Source of the DNA: JBEIGE01 sp040382055
GTDB lineage: Bacteria > Pseudomonadota > Gammaproteobacteria > Burkholderiales > Burkholderiaceae_C
DNA: 17,403 nt
Direction of reading: 5' to 3'
Assembly: GCA_040382055.1 (NCBI GenBank)
Contig: JBEIGE010000041.1
Coordinates: forward strand, 1-17,403
Made by a program: the position numbers and the translations under genes. This document shows, one piece after another, positions 1 to 6,996 of the stretch; the first letter of the stretch is position 1, and each line of letters starts with the position of its first letter. The notes under the pieces were generated by a model, which ran no database searches, was not told the DNA's origin, and saw only the letters and a list, made by a program, of their open reading frames with translations.

Positions 1-400
1 CGATAGGAATCCCCTCAAAACTTTGCATCACCAACAAATCGCTGTCACCCGACACAATCACATCGGCCTGCGCCAATAGCGCCAAAGCCAGCACCTCGTC
101 ATCGTCGGGGTCACGGCACACCGGCTGGGGTAGGGGCGGCGTTTGCAGCACTGTCACCACACTTACATGGTCGGCCAGCACAGCATGCGCCTTCAGATTG
201 ATTTGATTCATCCGCTTGGTGGGTGATGGCCGGGTTAGCACAAGGGCCAATTCGTCCAGCAAAGCCTGACTGCCGAACAACTGTTTGCCGGAGTTCTTGC
301 CCAATTGCTTTAGCCAAATACCGCGCAGTTTTTCTCCCTCAGGGTCTGCGCTTTGCCAGACCCCCCCGACGAGTCTGCGCTTCCCTAAAACGCAACCTTT
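1..400 (-). pseudogene. PIN-domain (VapC-like, COG1569-type) gene, 5'-truncated and cut by window edge
   Basis: The minus-strand frame is open from a TGA at 401-403 down to base 1. Its second half reads like the C-terminal two thirds of a PIN-domain nuclease of the 'putative toxin, PIN family' type. It has a helix like SQALLDELALVLTRPS, then the acidic run RDPDDDEVLALALAQAD and the strand VIVSGDSDLL, which would supply the later metal-binding Asp residues. The first PIN strand with its DTN motif, which these proteins carry at the extreme N-terminus, is absent. The frame begins instead with unrelated sequence (LGKRRLVGGVWQSADPEGEK) and has no ATG before the PIN-like part. It starts only about 15 bases from the stop of the neighbouring hydrolase gene. 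I infer a 5'-truncated relic; a rare start codon is possible. The 3' end lies outside the window, and no antitoxin gene is visible. Confidence 0.6.
342..363. repeat. Inverted repeat between hydrolase stop and PIN relic
   Basis: GGGTCTG (342-348) and CAGACCC (357-363) form a 7-bp perfect stem with an 8-base loop. It lies 22 bases past the stop of the 385-1461 gene. There is no T-tract after it on the minus strand, so it is at best a weak terminator or a REP-like hairpin. Confidence 0.35.
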
Positions 401-1461
401 TCAAACTGCGACAAAAGCATTGCATTTTGTCCTGACCAGCGCTCCAGAGCGGCGGTGTCTTTGGCGTGCAACCAGGTCAAAAATGCCAATGCCAGTTGGC
501 GCGTGGCTACCTTGATCTGGGGGTTGAGCGCCACACCTCCGGTACCCATGCGGTCGGTGAAGATGCTGTGCGAGCCGTCTTTGAAAACAGCCAGCACCTT
601 TGCGGCCTGGGTGGTTGCGCCTGTGGCCTGGAACAGCGCAAGGCGGTCCGCCACCCCAGAGTTGTAGCCCGGAATCTGGATGTCGTCTGCCGTGGCGGTG
701 ATGTGCAGGGTAGGGACGTCTATTCCAGACACGATGTTGAGCGGATCGCCCAGGCCATAAAACGGCGGGGCAGAGATCAGGATGGCTGCGCTGAAGCGGG
801 TATCTTTGACCCACACGGTAGAGCCATTGATGTCAACTTTTGCGCCCACCAGCAGCATCGTTGTGTTGGCTCCATAGGAATGACCCGCTGCAATGAGACG
901 TTTGACATCCATGAGCTTGCCCACGGGGTCGCCCAGCAGGCTGTCGAGCGCAAATTTGACATCTTTCACGCGGTTGAGCGCCTCACTGTCCTGGGCCGCA
1001 TCGGACAAACGCGACGCAAGTTTTAAGGGGTTACCCCACCAGATTTGGCGGTCGCTGCCCACATGCTGCACATGCAGGCTGGCATAGCCATGTGCGGCAA
1101 AGAAGCGCCCCAGGTAGGTGTAGCCGTCCATGGAGCCACCAATGCCGTGTGAGAAAACAACCAGCGGAACCGTGCCTGCACCCAACTTGTGGCCTGCGGG
1201 CAGATAGAGCTTTGCCGGCACTGCCCGATCACGGGCGCTATCTTTCCATTGAAAGGTTTGGGTGGTGAACAGCGCGGGGTCTACCGATACAACTGCCGCA
1301 GCATCCACAGGTGTTTGTGTGTTGGGTGTAGCCTGCCCAGTTGCAGCAGTGGCGGGCTGGGCACAGAGTGCGGCAAACGCAAGCGCAGCCAATGCCAGCC
1401 AGCGGTGTTGCCAGGCTTTGAGGAGGAACGGTGCAAAGAGAAGGTGCGGCAAGAGTGTCAT
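385..1461 (-). CDS. Secreted alpha/beta hydrolase (dienelactone hydrolase/PAF-acetylhydrolase-like)
   Basis: This 358-residue protein begins with a basic and hydrophobic leader (about residues 1-40, ending ...CAQPATAA) that looks like a Sec signal peptide, so a periplasmic or exported enzyme is likely. The fold is alpha/beta hydrolase. VVFSHGIGGS (101-110) carries the oxyanion-hole HG. GHSYG (193-197) is the nucleophile elbow with Ser195. TATADD (255-260) offers the acid, and KDGSHSIF supplies the base His298. The combination resembles the COG4188 group of predicted dienelactone hydrolases and PAF-acetylhydrolase-like esterases. The natural ester substrate cannot be read from sequence. Its ATG overlaps the TGA of the upstream membrane hydrolase gene by 4 bases (ATGA, 1458-1461), so the two are probably translationally coupled in one operon. 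Confidence 0.88.
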   Translation of the reverse strand: MTLLPHLLFAPFLLKAWQHRWLALAALAFAALCAQPATAATGQATPNTQTPVDAAAVVSVDPALFTTQTFQWKDSARDRAVPAKLYLPAGHKLGAGTVPLVVFSHGIGGSMDGYTYLGRFFAAHGYASLHVQHVGSDRQIWWGNPLKLASRLSDAAQDSEALNRVKDVKFALDSLLGDPVGKLMDVKRLIAAGHSYGANTTMLLVGAKVDINGSTVWVKDTRFSAAILISAPPFYGLGDPLNIVSGIDVPTLHITATADDIQIPGYNSGVADRLALFQATGATTQAAKVLAVFKDGSHSIFTDRMGTGGVALNPQIKVATRQLALAFLTWLHAKDTAALERWSGQNAMLLSQFEKVAF

Positions 1462-2504
1462 AAGGCTTGGTTTATGGGTTGGCGTTGGGGACTAACAGGC
1501 TGCAATGCAGGCAGGTCGGCCCCCCACATGCGGGCCCACAACCAGCGCAAGCTTTCACCTACCGGTAGGCGGTAAGAAAATTGCTTGGCTGGTGGTGGTG
1601 TCTGGCCTGGGGCCAAAGGCGGGCCCAGTAAAAAATTGAAGATATAGGCACCCTCTTGGCCCATGCGCAGATCGGTCAGCCATAGTTGGCCGTCTTGCAA
1701 GCGCATGCGCATCAGGCCATCTGTAAACCGCAGCATGCGTTGCACATGGGGGTGCTTGCCATGCGTCTCCATCAGGTCTTTACCAAGGTCGTGCTTCGCC
1801 CAGCGCACAGGGCGGTTGCCATCAAGAAGCGCGTAATACCCCTCGTAGTAGTGGTCGCCCTCAAGCGCTACCGCACGCCACAGCAGCGTGTTCAGGGGTG
1901 CGGGAGTGACCAGCAGCGTCTGCGCTTTGATGCCTTGGCTTGCCAAAGAGCGCTGCACAGATTCTGTAGCCCAGGCCTGGGCCAACAGGCTCCAGCCCAG
2001 GTAGAGGGTGCTCAGCGCCAGCATTGACGCGTTGAAGCGCAAGCCCAGATGGGCGTGACGGTACACGGCCAGGGTGACACCGGCAATGAGGGGCAGGGTG
2101 TACAGCGGATCAATGATGAATATGCTGCCCGCACCATAGGCCTCATCGCTAAAGGGTTGCAGCAGCTGTGTGCCATAGATGGTCAGGCCATCCAGCAAGG
2201 GATGGGTGGCCATGGCCGCCACCATGGCCATGCACCAGCGCCAGCGCAAGGGCCATTGATGGTGCAGCTTTGCGGCCAGCAAGCCCAGCAGCGCGCCAGC
2301 CAGCGATGTCCAGAGCAAGGCATGCGAATGCCCCCGGTGCAAAACCATATTGAGCACGGCATCGCCATGGTCCAGCAACACGTCCAGATCGGGCAGGGTG
2401 CCAGCAACACCGCCCCACAGCGCAGCTTTCCAGACGGCGGTTCGCCGCCCCATCAGGGCAATGCCAATGCTGGCCCCCAGTGCCAGTTGCGAAACAGAAT
2501 CCAT
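1458..2504 (-). CDS. Membrane-bound metal-dependent hydrolase (YdjM/DUF457-like)
   Basis: This 348-residue protein has several hydrophobic helices and polar motifs typical of the YdjM/DUF457 membrane 'metal-dependent hydrolase' family (COG1988). PDLDVLLDH (38-46), HRGHSHA (56-62) and THPLLD (100-105) supply the conserved His/Asp residues expected to bind metal near the membrane face, followed by IIDPLYT (about 130-136). The C-terminal 150 residues are more polar. The biochemical activity of this family is not firmly known, and the name rests on conserved metal ligands. The gene overlaps the downstream esterase-like gene by 4 bases. Its first codons and 85 bases of upstream DNA are duplicated at 3634-3774, so it lies at a rearrangement boundary. 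Confidence 0.85.
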   Translation of the reverse strand: MDSVSQLALGASIGIALMGRRTAVWKAALWGGVAGTLPDLDVLLDHGDAVLNMVLHRGHSHALLWTSLAGALLGLLAAKLHHQWPLRWRWCMAMVAAMATHPLLDGLTIYGTQLLQPFSDEAYGAGSIFIIDPLYTLPLIAGVTLAVYRHAHLGLRFNASMLALSTLYLGWSLLAQAWATESVQRSLASQGIKAQTLLVTPAPLNTLLWRAVALEGDHYYEGYYALLDGNRPVRWAKHDLGKDLMETHGKHPHVQRMLRFTDGLMRMRLQDGQLWLTDLRMGQEGAYIFNFLLGPPLAPGQTPPPAKQFSYRLPVGESLRWLWARMWGADLPALQPVSPQRQPINQAL

Positions 2505-2589
2505 TGAAGTTAGGCTTTGTGCGCCCGATAGCGGTTGACGCGCAAATATAGCGAAATGACGAAGCCCATAAGCAAACTGAGGATGACAA
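2449..2589 (-). repeat. 141-bp direct repeat, copy 1 (start and upstream DNA of the membrane hydrolase gene)
   Basis: This segment matches 3634-3774 in the same orientation without gaps and with only a handful of substitutions. It covers the first codons of the 1458-2504 gene (MDSVSQLALGASIGIALMG) and 85 bases upstream. Similarity drops sharply past 2589. The two copies flank the toxin-antitoxin locus. Confidence 0.9.
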
Positions 2590-2638
2590 CAGGCGGTTTG
2601 CGCGAAGTCTGACCGCGATTCAGGCTGTGATTGTTGGG
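2510..2638 (-). pseudogene. Tail of an unidentified small membrane protein (possible relic)
   Basis: A minus-strand frame of 42 codons, opening after TAA at 2639-2641, ends in one hydrophobic helix and a basic tail (VILSLLMGFVISLYLRVNR, then YRAHKA and a stop). There is no start codon before the helix. A related version with an ATG start is at 3695-3799. It ends 5 bases before the membrane hydrolase start. The family is not recognised. It may be a relic or simply part of the leader region. Confidence 0.3.
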
Positions 2639-2796
2639 TTAACGCTTGGATTCGTAGGGAGTGTGAAGTCTCGCTTGGAAACTTTCAATTCCCTATTTTC
2701 TTTTCAATCGGGGCTGCGTCAATTAGCGCAACAGGTAGGTGCAGGTTAGCCGTAAAGGATGGAAAGCAGTGGCATTGGGTTTCACATCCAAAAACG

Positions 2797-3207
2797 TCAT
2801 GGGCGGAAGATGTGATGAGCCACACCTTCTTTTTCGATAACCACATCCAATTTGGAATCAGTCCAATCTGGGGCGGCCGTCAAGTCCATGATGGTTTTCT
2901 GGCCAGACTGAATGCTTTCAACCGATTGAGTCAAAGCACCAACTCCGGCCCTCACCATTTTTGCTCTATTGCTGGGGAATACCAAAACAGATATTTCCAG
3001 ACCTGTGAAGTTTTGTTGGTGATGCATTTTTTTATCTGCGGTCACCAACACATCAAATTTGCCGTTTGCTTCCCTAAGCAATAAGCCGTTCTTCATTGAC
3101 GCCCACCCTGCGTCTTGCACCGTTTGAACCGCCCAATCGGGTCTGGTTTCCGTTAACCAGTGCTTTAGTTGTCTTGGCAAACATTCGTCAATCAACACAC
3201 GCATCAT
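2797..3207 (-). CDS. DUF5615 PIN-like toxin of a toxin-antitoxin pair
   Basis: This 136-residue protein starts MMRVLIDECLP, the acidic strand motif (Asp7, Glu8) of DUF5615/Mut7-C-like PIN-fold proteins. FDVLVTADKKM (51-61) carries the second acidic pair (Asp52, Asp58), and the following NFTGLEISVLVF is the expected last core strand. Proteins of this family are proposed ribonuclease toxins of type II systems partnered by DUF433 antitoxins. Here the gene follows such an antitoxin with a 4-base ATGA overlap (3204-3207), which fits a bicistronic toxin-antitoxin operon. The C-terminal 35 residues past the core are longer than in minimal PIN domains. Two adjacent ATG codons could start it. Target RNA is unknown. 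Confidence 0.85.
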   Translation of the reverse strand: MMRVLIDECLPRQLKHWLTETRPDWAVQTVQDAGWASMKNGLLLREANGKFDVLVTADKKMHHQQNFTGLEISVLVFPSNRAKMVRAGVGALTQSVESIQSGQKTIMDLTAAPDWTDSKLDVVIEKEGVAHHIFRP

Positions 3208-3422
3208 GCCAAGGCTTGTTCACGCTCAAATGAAGCTCCTGCCTCTTTAAGAACCAACAGGGCGGCGTCGCGGCTGAGCGTTGGGTAGGAATCCAAAATT
3301 TCGTCAAGGCTCAGTCCATCTGCCAAATTCTCAAATAAAACAGCAACAGGCACGCGTGTCCCCTTGAATACCGGGGTTCCGCCGAGAACATCAGGGTCTG
3401 TAGAAATGATTGTTGAGGTCAT
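3204..3422 (-). CDS. DUF433 antitoxin partner
   Basis: This 72-residue protein contains the DUF433 signature GGTPVFKGTRVPV (14-26), the helical stretch FENLADGLSLDEILDSYP and a C-terminal helix that normally contacts the toxin. DUF433 proteins are winged-helix-like antitoxins found next to DUF5615 or PIN toxins, where they neutralise the toxin and usually autorepress the operon. I chose the ATG at 3420-3422, because the protein then begins just before the conserved domain. A longer form from a TTG at 3470 adds 16 residues with no family support. No strong Shine-Dalgarno is visible for either. The promoter should lie in 3423-3550. The pair is compact and flanked by direct repeats, suggesting acquisition as a unit. 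Confidence 0.85.
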   Translation of the reverse strand: MTSTIISTDPDVLGGTPVFKGTRVPVAVLFENLADGLSLDEILDSYPTLSRDAALLVLKEAGASFEREQALA

Positions 3423-3552
3423 CGTTTGAGGCTGGGTCGCGAACTCGCGATTAACCAGAATATGTACCAATCAAAGTCTATCGTTAACAGACTGGGCTGT
3501 CCAGTTATCCAGATCCAGTGACGGATCTATTAACAACCAAAGTTCAGGCGTA

Positions 3553-3629
3553 TGAGCTTCTGCCCGAGTTCGGTAATTTCTGCCAGCGGCGGGTTGGCAG
3601 ACAAGCGGCTTTCCAGTTTGGCACCTTCG
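3553..3629 (-). repeat. Displaced 77-bp copy of an internal yheS segment
   Basis: This matches 10902-10978, which encodes about residues 590-615 of the ABC-F protein, without gaps and with two visible mismatches (3557 and 3617). It lies on the same strand as its source about 7.35 kb away and is joined to the membrane-hydrolase copy at 3626-3633. It has no coding role here. Confidence 0.9.
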
Positions 3630-3633
3630 ACGC

Positions 3634-3774
3634 CCCATCAGGGCAATGCCAATGCTGGCCCCAAGCGCCAGTTGCGAAACAGAATCCATTGAAGTTAGGC
3701 TTTGTGCGCCGGATAGCGGTTGAAGCGCAAATATAGCGAAATGACGAAGCCCATAGGCAAACTGAGGATGACAA
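3634..3774 (-). repeat. 141-bp direct repeat, copy 2 (membrane hydrolase start fragment)
   Basis: This is a gapless copy of 2449-2589. It retains the ATG at 3687-3689 and the first 21 codons of the membrane hydrolase. It then runs into the inverse-encoded yheS fragment, giving a 72-codon nonsense fusion frame (3471-3689) ending beside the antitoxin gene. I regard that frame as non-functional. Confidence 0.9.
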
Positions 3775-3799
3775 AAGATGCGTTTGCGTAAGCGATCAT
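3695..3799 (-). CDS. Possible 34-residue single-helix membrane protein
   Basis: An ATG at 3797-3799 opens a 34-codon frame: MIAYANAS, a hydrophobic helix (about residues 9-26) and the basic tail RFNRYPAHKA. The helix and tail are shared with the startless frame at 2510-2638, with three non-conservative differences (L to P, V to F, R to P). The start region and upstream DNA resemble 10577-10648 on the other strand, where an ATG in the same relative position opens a different short frame (10635-10715). No family is recognised, and it may be a decayed or chance frame. Confidence 0.25.
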   Translation of the reverse strand: MIAYANASFVILSLPMGFVISLYLRFNRYPAHKA

Positions 3800-3857
3800 T
3801 TAACTGCGCTTATCGCAACAGGATGAATTCGATGATACGTGCGTCCACGTAGAACAA
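3786..3857. repeat. Diverged 72-bp inverted repeat, left copy
   Basis: Read on the minus strand, this matches 10577-10648 of the plus strand without gaps at roughly 80% identity by eye. Shared stretches include TTAAATGAYCGCTTACGC and GGACGCA. It is adjacent to the two displaced fragments at 3553-3774. Confidence 0.6.
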
Positions 3858-3945
3858 CGTCCAGGCTGCAAAAGATCAAAGCAGTCATACACTTTTCTGA
3901 GCTTAAGTCTCGGATACAACATCAAGCAATAGTCCGCAAGACGAT

Positions 3946-4707
3946 CTACAGACTGGATCGAATTTGCGTCACATTCCTATTCATGCGTTCACGTGTGACT
4001 TTCAAGAAAATCCACCGCTTTATGCCACTCAGATTGACACCGAAGCGTGAGTAGAACGCGTCTGGCGAGTCAAACAAACCAAAGTCTTGGTTAATGCCAT
4101 CTTTTTGAATGTAGGTGTCCTTGCCAAACCAATCGACACTAGGGCTTTGCAGGTCAGGCGTGGCCGCACCAAAGCCACAAAACGCACCGCGGTGGCTGGC
4201 AAAGCGTTTCTGCAGTGCCCTCAGGTATTCGCGATCGAGAATGAAACCCTCGAGTTGAATCCATGAATCACCATGCCAAATCTCAACCCAACTGTGAATG
4301 ATGTTGCGCGGCGCGAGTTGGTACGCAACGCCGGTGATCGCCCCTTTCTGCAAGGCCTTGTCGATGGTGAATCCGTGAAATCGGCAAGGCACACCCACGG
4401 CCCTGAGTAGCGCCATGAGTAACGTGCTTTTGGTGTTGCACTGACCTATGCCGTCGGATAGCACTCCCGATGCGGGCAGATCGTCCGCTATGTTGTATCC
4501 GAACTGAATTTCGTCGCGTACAAAGTTGTAGACCGCTCCTATGCGTTCGTATTCAGCGAGCTGTAACCAGTCCCTACGAGCAACAAGTTCTGCAATGGCT
4601 GGGTGATCATAATTGAGCAGGGGTGTAGCCTTGCGCCACCGAGCCAGTTCAGCATCCGTTGGGGCGGTGATTGGTGCTTGCGTAATGATCATGCTGTCTG
4701 CTTTCAT
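3946..4707 (-). CDS. Transglutaminase-like (papain-fold) protein, unit A
   Basis: This protein of about 253 residues belongs to the transglutaminase-like superfamily. In numbering from the upstream GTG at 4722, the catalytic Cys is Cys95 in GIGQCNTKSTLL, the His is His143 in IIHSWVEIW, and an acidic residue follows in LEGFILDREYL (Asp163). ERIGAVYNFVRDEIQFGYN is the family's usual stretch before the Cys. Bacterial members act as cysteine peptidases or amidases, and the substrate here is unknown. No signal peptide or membrane helix is visible, so it is probably cytoplasmic. ATG 4707 is preferred because GGTGGG lies upstream; GTG 4722 would add 5 residues. It starts 24 bases after the stop of the DUF3703-metallo-hydrolase gene and is probably cotranscribed. 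A broken copy is at 8355-8576. Confidence 0.82.
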   Translation of the reverse strand: MKADSMIITQAPITAPTDAELARWRKATPLLNYDHPAIAELVARRDWLQLAEYERIGAVYNFVRDEIQFGYNIADDLPASGVLSDGIGQCNTKSTLLMALLRAVGVPCRFHGFTIDKALQKGAITGVAYQLAPRNIIHSWVEIWHGDSWIQLEGFILDREYLRALQKRFASHRGAFCGFGAATPDLQSPSVDWFGKDTYIQKDGINQDFGLFDSPDAFYSRFGVNLSGIKRWIFLKVTRERMNRNVTQIRSSL

Positions 4708-4731
4708 CTGTATGTAGCCCACCGTTTGCGA

Positions 4732-6057
4732 TCACAACTTAATTGGGTTACCTACCAGCACGTGCCGGTAGCGTGGCCCAAACCGCTTGGCGAACAGGTC
4801 AATGACCTCATCGCTGCTGTCGTGTCCGCCAATACCGAGCAGTTGGATGTTGCTACGGTCTAGCAGGTCCATCTCCGCCTGTATCTGCTCCAGTGTGATG
4901 GGTTGAGTGATGCCCTCACCCGAGGCTAGCAGTCGTTGAAGGTTCAGGCCCATAAAGGTACGGCGACCGCTGGGAACCGGGTAATGCAGGTCGCCCACGA
5001 TGCCATAGATCGGCACATTAAAGTCGCGCTGGATTTGCGCCAAAAGTTTGGGCACGGTTTGGTGCCCGCAGCCCACGATAACGACGAGGCCTTTGCCCGC
5101 CACATGGATGACCATGGCCTGCTCGTCTATGCTGCCCATAGTCAGCTTGCGCGCAATGCCACCGGTGCTGGCAATGCCGGGCAGAAGCGCCGTAGCTTGA
5201 GTGATCGTTTCCACCGCCGTGCCGGGATACCTCAGAGGAGCCGGTGCAAACACCCGTTTGCCCGACAAATCGTTCTGCGTCTTGCCCAATGAAAAGGAGC
5301 CACCCCGCTCCCATTGGAAACCACCTACATGGTCATGGTGCGCGTGGCTGATGAAGATAGCATCAATTGAGGCCTCTGCTACACCCAGCGCTGCCATGTT
5401 GTGCTGCAGTGGTGACGGCGCTTCGTCCTTTTCGTTCCAGCCCATGTCAAATAGCACAGTGTGTTTATCTGTCTTGACCAGATAGGACACACCCGCCTCG
5501 GTGCGCAGGCTTTTGATCTTGCTGTGCCAGTTCACCAAGGGAATGATCTCAAGCGTCTGGGTGCTACCAAAGTCCGCTAGTTTCACACCAGATTCAGGAC
5601 CTAGCTGCGTACCCACCGCAACTGGCGTTGCTGGGGCCAGCGTCGACACCATCCACGCTGCAAAAAAGAGCCCCATAAACAGCACCAAGCGCCACATGAT
5701 CTGACGCCGCAAGCTGTAGCCGACAAAGCTGGATTGCAAGTCCTGCGGAATCGGCATGGGCCGGATGGGCGACACATTGGCACCCCCAGTGTTGCCCAAA
5801 GGCACCCACCCAAAAATATAACCCAGCGGCACAGCAAGAATCCGCGTGATCTGTCCCATTACCTCGCGGCGATCCTGGCGTGCATATGCCAAGCGCAGCA
5901 TCCACAGGTGCGTGAAAAGATGGCCCCAGAAATAACGCTGGCCCACGATGTGTGCGCGTTCTAGGTGGTGGATGGTCTGGGCCCATTGGCGCGCCGCATA
6001 ACGGGCTTTTGCGAAGTCCATCTCCTCTTTGAAAACCCTCTTTGCGTGACTTGTCAT
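4732..6057 (-). CDS. DUF3703-transmembrane-metallo-beta-lactamase-fold fusion protein, unit A
   Basis: This 441-residue protein has three parts. Residues 1-107 match the DUF3703 type (HLERAHIVGQRYFWGHLFTH and PLGYIFGWVPLGNTGGANVS). Residues 119-141 form one hydrophobic helix. From about 160 on there is a metallo-beta-lactamase fold with HAHHDH at 238-243, VIVGCGHQTV and GDLHYP further on. The later motifs resemble the COG1237 group (dihydropterin-aminobenzene phosphate synthase-like), though the reaction cannot be assigned. A single helix in the middle suggests the two domains lie on opposite sides of the inner membrane (inference). I chose ATG 6055-6057, with AAGGTG seven bases upstream and conserved in units B and C. 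The longest open frame reaches 6261 but overlaps the araC gene. Confidence 0.8.
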   Translation of the reverse strand: MTSHAKRVFKEEMDFAKARYAARQWAQTIHHLERAHIVGQRYFWGHLFTHLWMLRLAYARQDRREVMGQITRILAVPLGYIFGWVPLGNTGGANVSPIRPMPIPQDLQSSFVGYSLRRQIMWRLVLFMGLFFAAWMVSTLAPATPVAVGTQLGPESGVKLADFGSTQTLEIIPLVNWHSKIKSLRTEAGVSYLVKTDKHTVLFDMGWNEKDEAPSPLQHNMAALGVAEASIDAIFISHAHHDHVGGFQWERGGSFSLGKTQNDLSGKRVFAPAPLRYPGTAVETITQATALLPGIASTGGIARKLTMGSIDEQAMVIHVAGKGLVVIVGCGHQTVPKLLAQIQRDFNVPIYGIVGDLHYPVPSGRRTFMGLNLQRLLASGEGITQPITLEQIQAEMDLLDRSNIQLLGIGGHDSSDEVIDLFAKRFGPRYRHVLVGNPIKL

Positions 6058-6113
6058 TTGGAACACCTTGTTGATATTCAAACGAAACACCATTGTTCCG
6101 GCCCTTGTGACAA

Positions 6114-6131
6114 CGGTATTGAACGATTCGG
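6114..6131 (-). promoter_or_regulatory. Candidate operator, unit A
   Basis: The minus-strand sequence CCGAATCGTTCAATACCG lies 56 bases upstream of the fusion gene's ATG and just past the araC stop. Units B and C carry the same element with one base different (ATACGG end), where it is an imperfect palindrome, CCGAAT-6-ATACGG. Conservation of sequence and distance in three diverged copies suggests a regulator binding site or a core promoter part. Which protein binds it is unknown. Confidence 0.45.
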
Positions 6132-6151
6132 CAGTGCGGCTCCGCTGTTGT

Positions 6152-6865
6152 TCAGCGACGCTGAAGGATGCGGGATGCCTGTTGCGGCGTGATACCAAAC
6201 ACCTTGCGCATGGTGCGCGTGAAGTGGGCCTGGTCTGCAAATCCACCGGCATAGGCAGCATCCGCCAGAGACGCCCCGGTCATCATTGCTCGACCAGAGG
6301 CTTCCAGTTTTCGCCAAGTCAGCCATTGCGATAGCGATGTGCCGAGGCTTTCGCGCGCCAGTGTCCGCAGCCGTGAGTCCGACACACCACACATGGCCGC
6401 GGCCTGGGCGATGGCATCGCTAGCAGTGGCACCTGTCAACCAGTCCAAGGCATGTGCAATTCTGGGGTCCAATACGTGGTTCCTGGGGGGCGCTAGCTGG
6501 GCTAATGCGGCTAAGCAATCGGCAAGTGTCACGGCATGGCGCAGCGTTTCGATCACGAAAGGGGCCAGTGGCGATATTCCGGCATCACCAGCACCTGCCA
6601 GCAATGTGCAGACCAAGGGTTGGTGCGGTTCAATATGCACCAGCGTCACCGCTTTTGTTGGTAGCAAGTGATGGCGGTGGCCTGGGCGTGTGATGAGGCC
6701 CTCTGCTGTGTGGATGCGCCCAGCAGCATCTTTTATGCTGAGAACACCAGCTTGGGCAACCGACAACTGGATGGACGCGTGGGCATGTACCGAGTTGTCT
6801 GCTGCTTGCCCCCGAAAAGCCCACATCGACTGACTGAATGCAAACGCACCTAACCACTGGGTCAT
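6152..6865 (-). CDS. AraC-family transcriptional regulator, unit A
   Basis: This 237-residue protein has an N-terminal cupin-like sensing half (HAHASIQLSVAQAG at 27-40, then a long beta-rich stretch to about 110). It is followed by a two-helix-turn-helix AraC/XylS DNA-binding domain. The first helix-turn-helix is about 150-175 (AIAQAAAMCGVSDSRLRTLA) and the second about 199-227 (SLADAAYAGGFADQAHFTRT, then KVFGITP). The ligand is unknown. It lies directly upstream, on the same strand, of the DUF3703-metallo-hydrolase gene, with 94 bases between containing the repeated operator candidate. It is therefore the likely local regulator. It is closely similar over its whole length to the regulator at 9686-10402. 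Confidence 0.92.
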   Translation of the reverse strand: MTQWLGAFAFSQSMWAFRGQAADNSVHAHASIQLSVAQAGVLSIKDAAGRIHTAEGLITRPGHRHHLLPTKAVTLVHIEPHQPLVCTLLAGAGDAGISPLAPFVIETLRHAVTLADCLAALAQLAPPRNHVLDPRIAHALDWLTGATASDAIAQAAAMCGVSDSRLRTLARESLGTSLSQWLTWRKLEASGRAMMTGASLADAAYAGGFADQAHFTRTMRKVFGITPQQASRILQRR

Positions 6866-6996
6866 GGCAGCAACACAATGTCAGGCATCAACGGGCGGGC
6901 ACGGCTTGCAGGGCCTCCACGCCAAGGCATCTTAAGCCTTAGCACGGTTCTCCTCGACTTGGCTGGGACGTTCTGGGGCTCCATCGGATCGCTGGC

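Noticed and set aside
3471..3689. 72-codon frame starting like the membrane hydrolase
   Set aside because: After 21 genuine codons it runs into a yheS fragment and unrelated DNA, so it is a by-product of the chimeric junction.
6058..6261. Longer N-terminus for the DUF3703-metallo-hydrolase protein
   Set aside because: It would overlap the end of araC, and the added residues have no family resemblance. The ATG at 6057 has a Shine-Dalgarno and is conserved in all three units.
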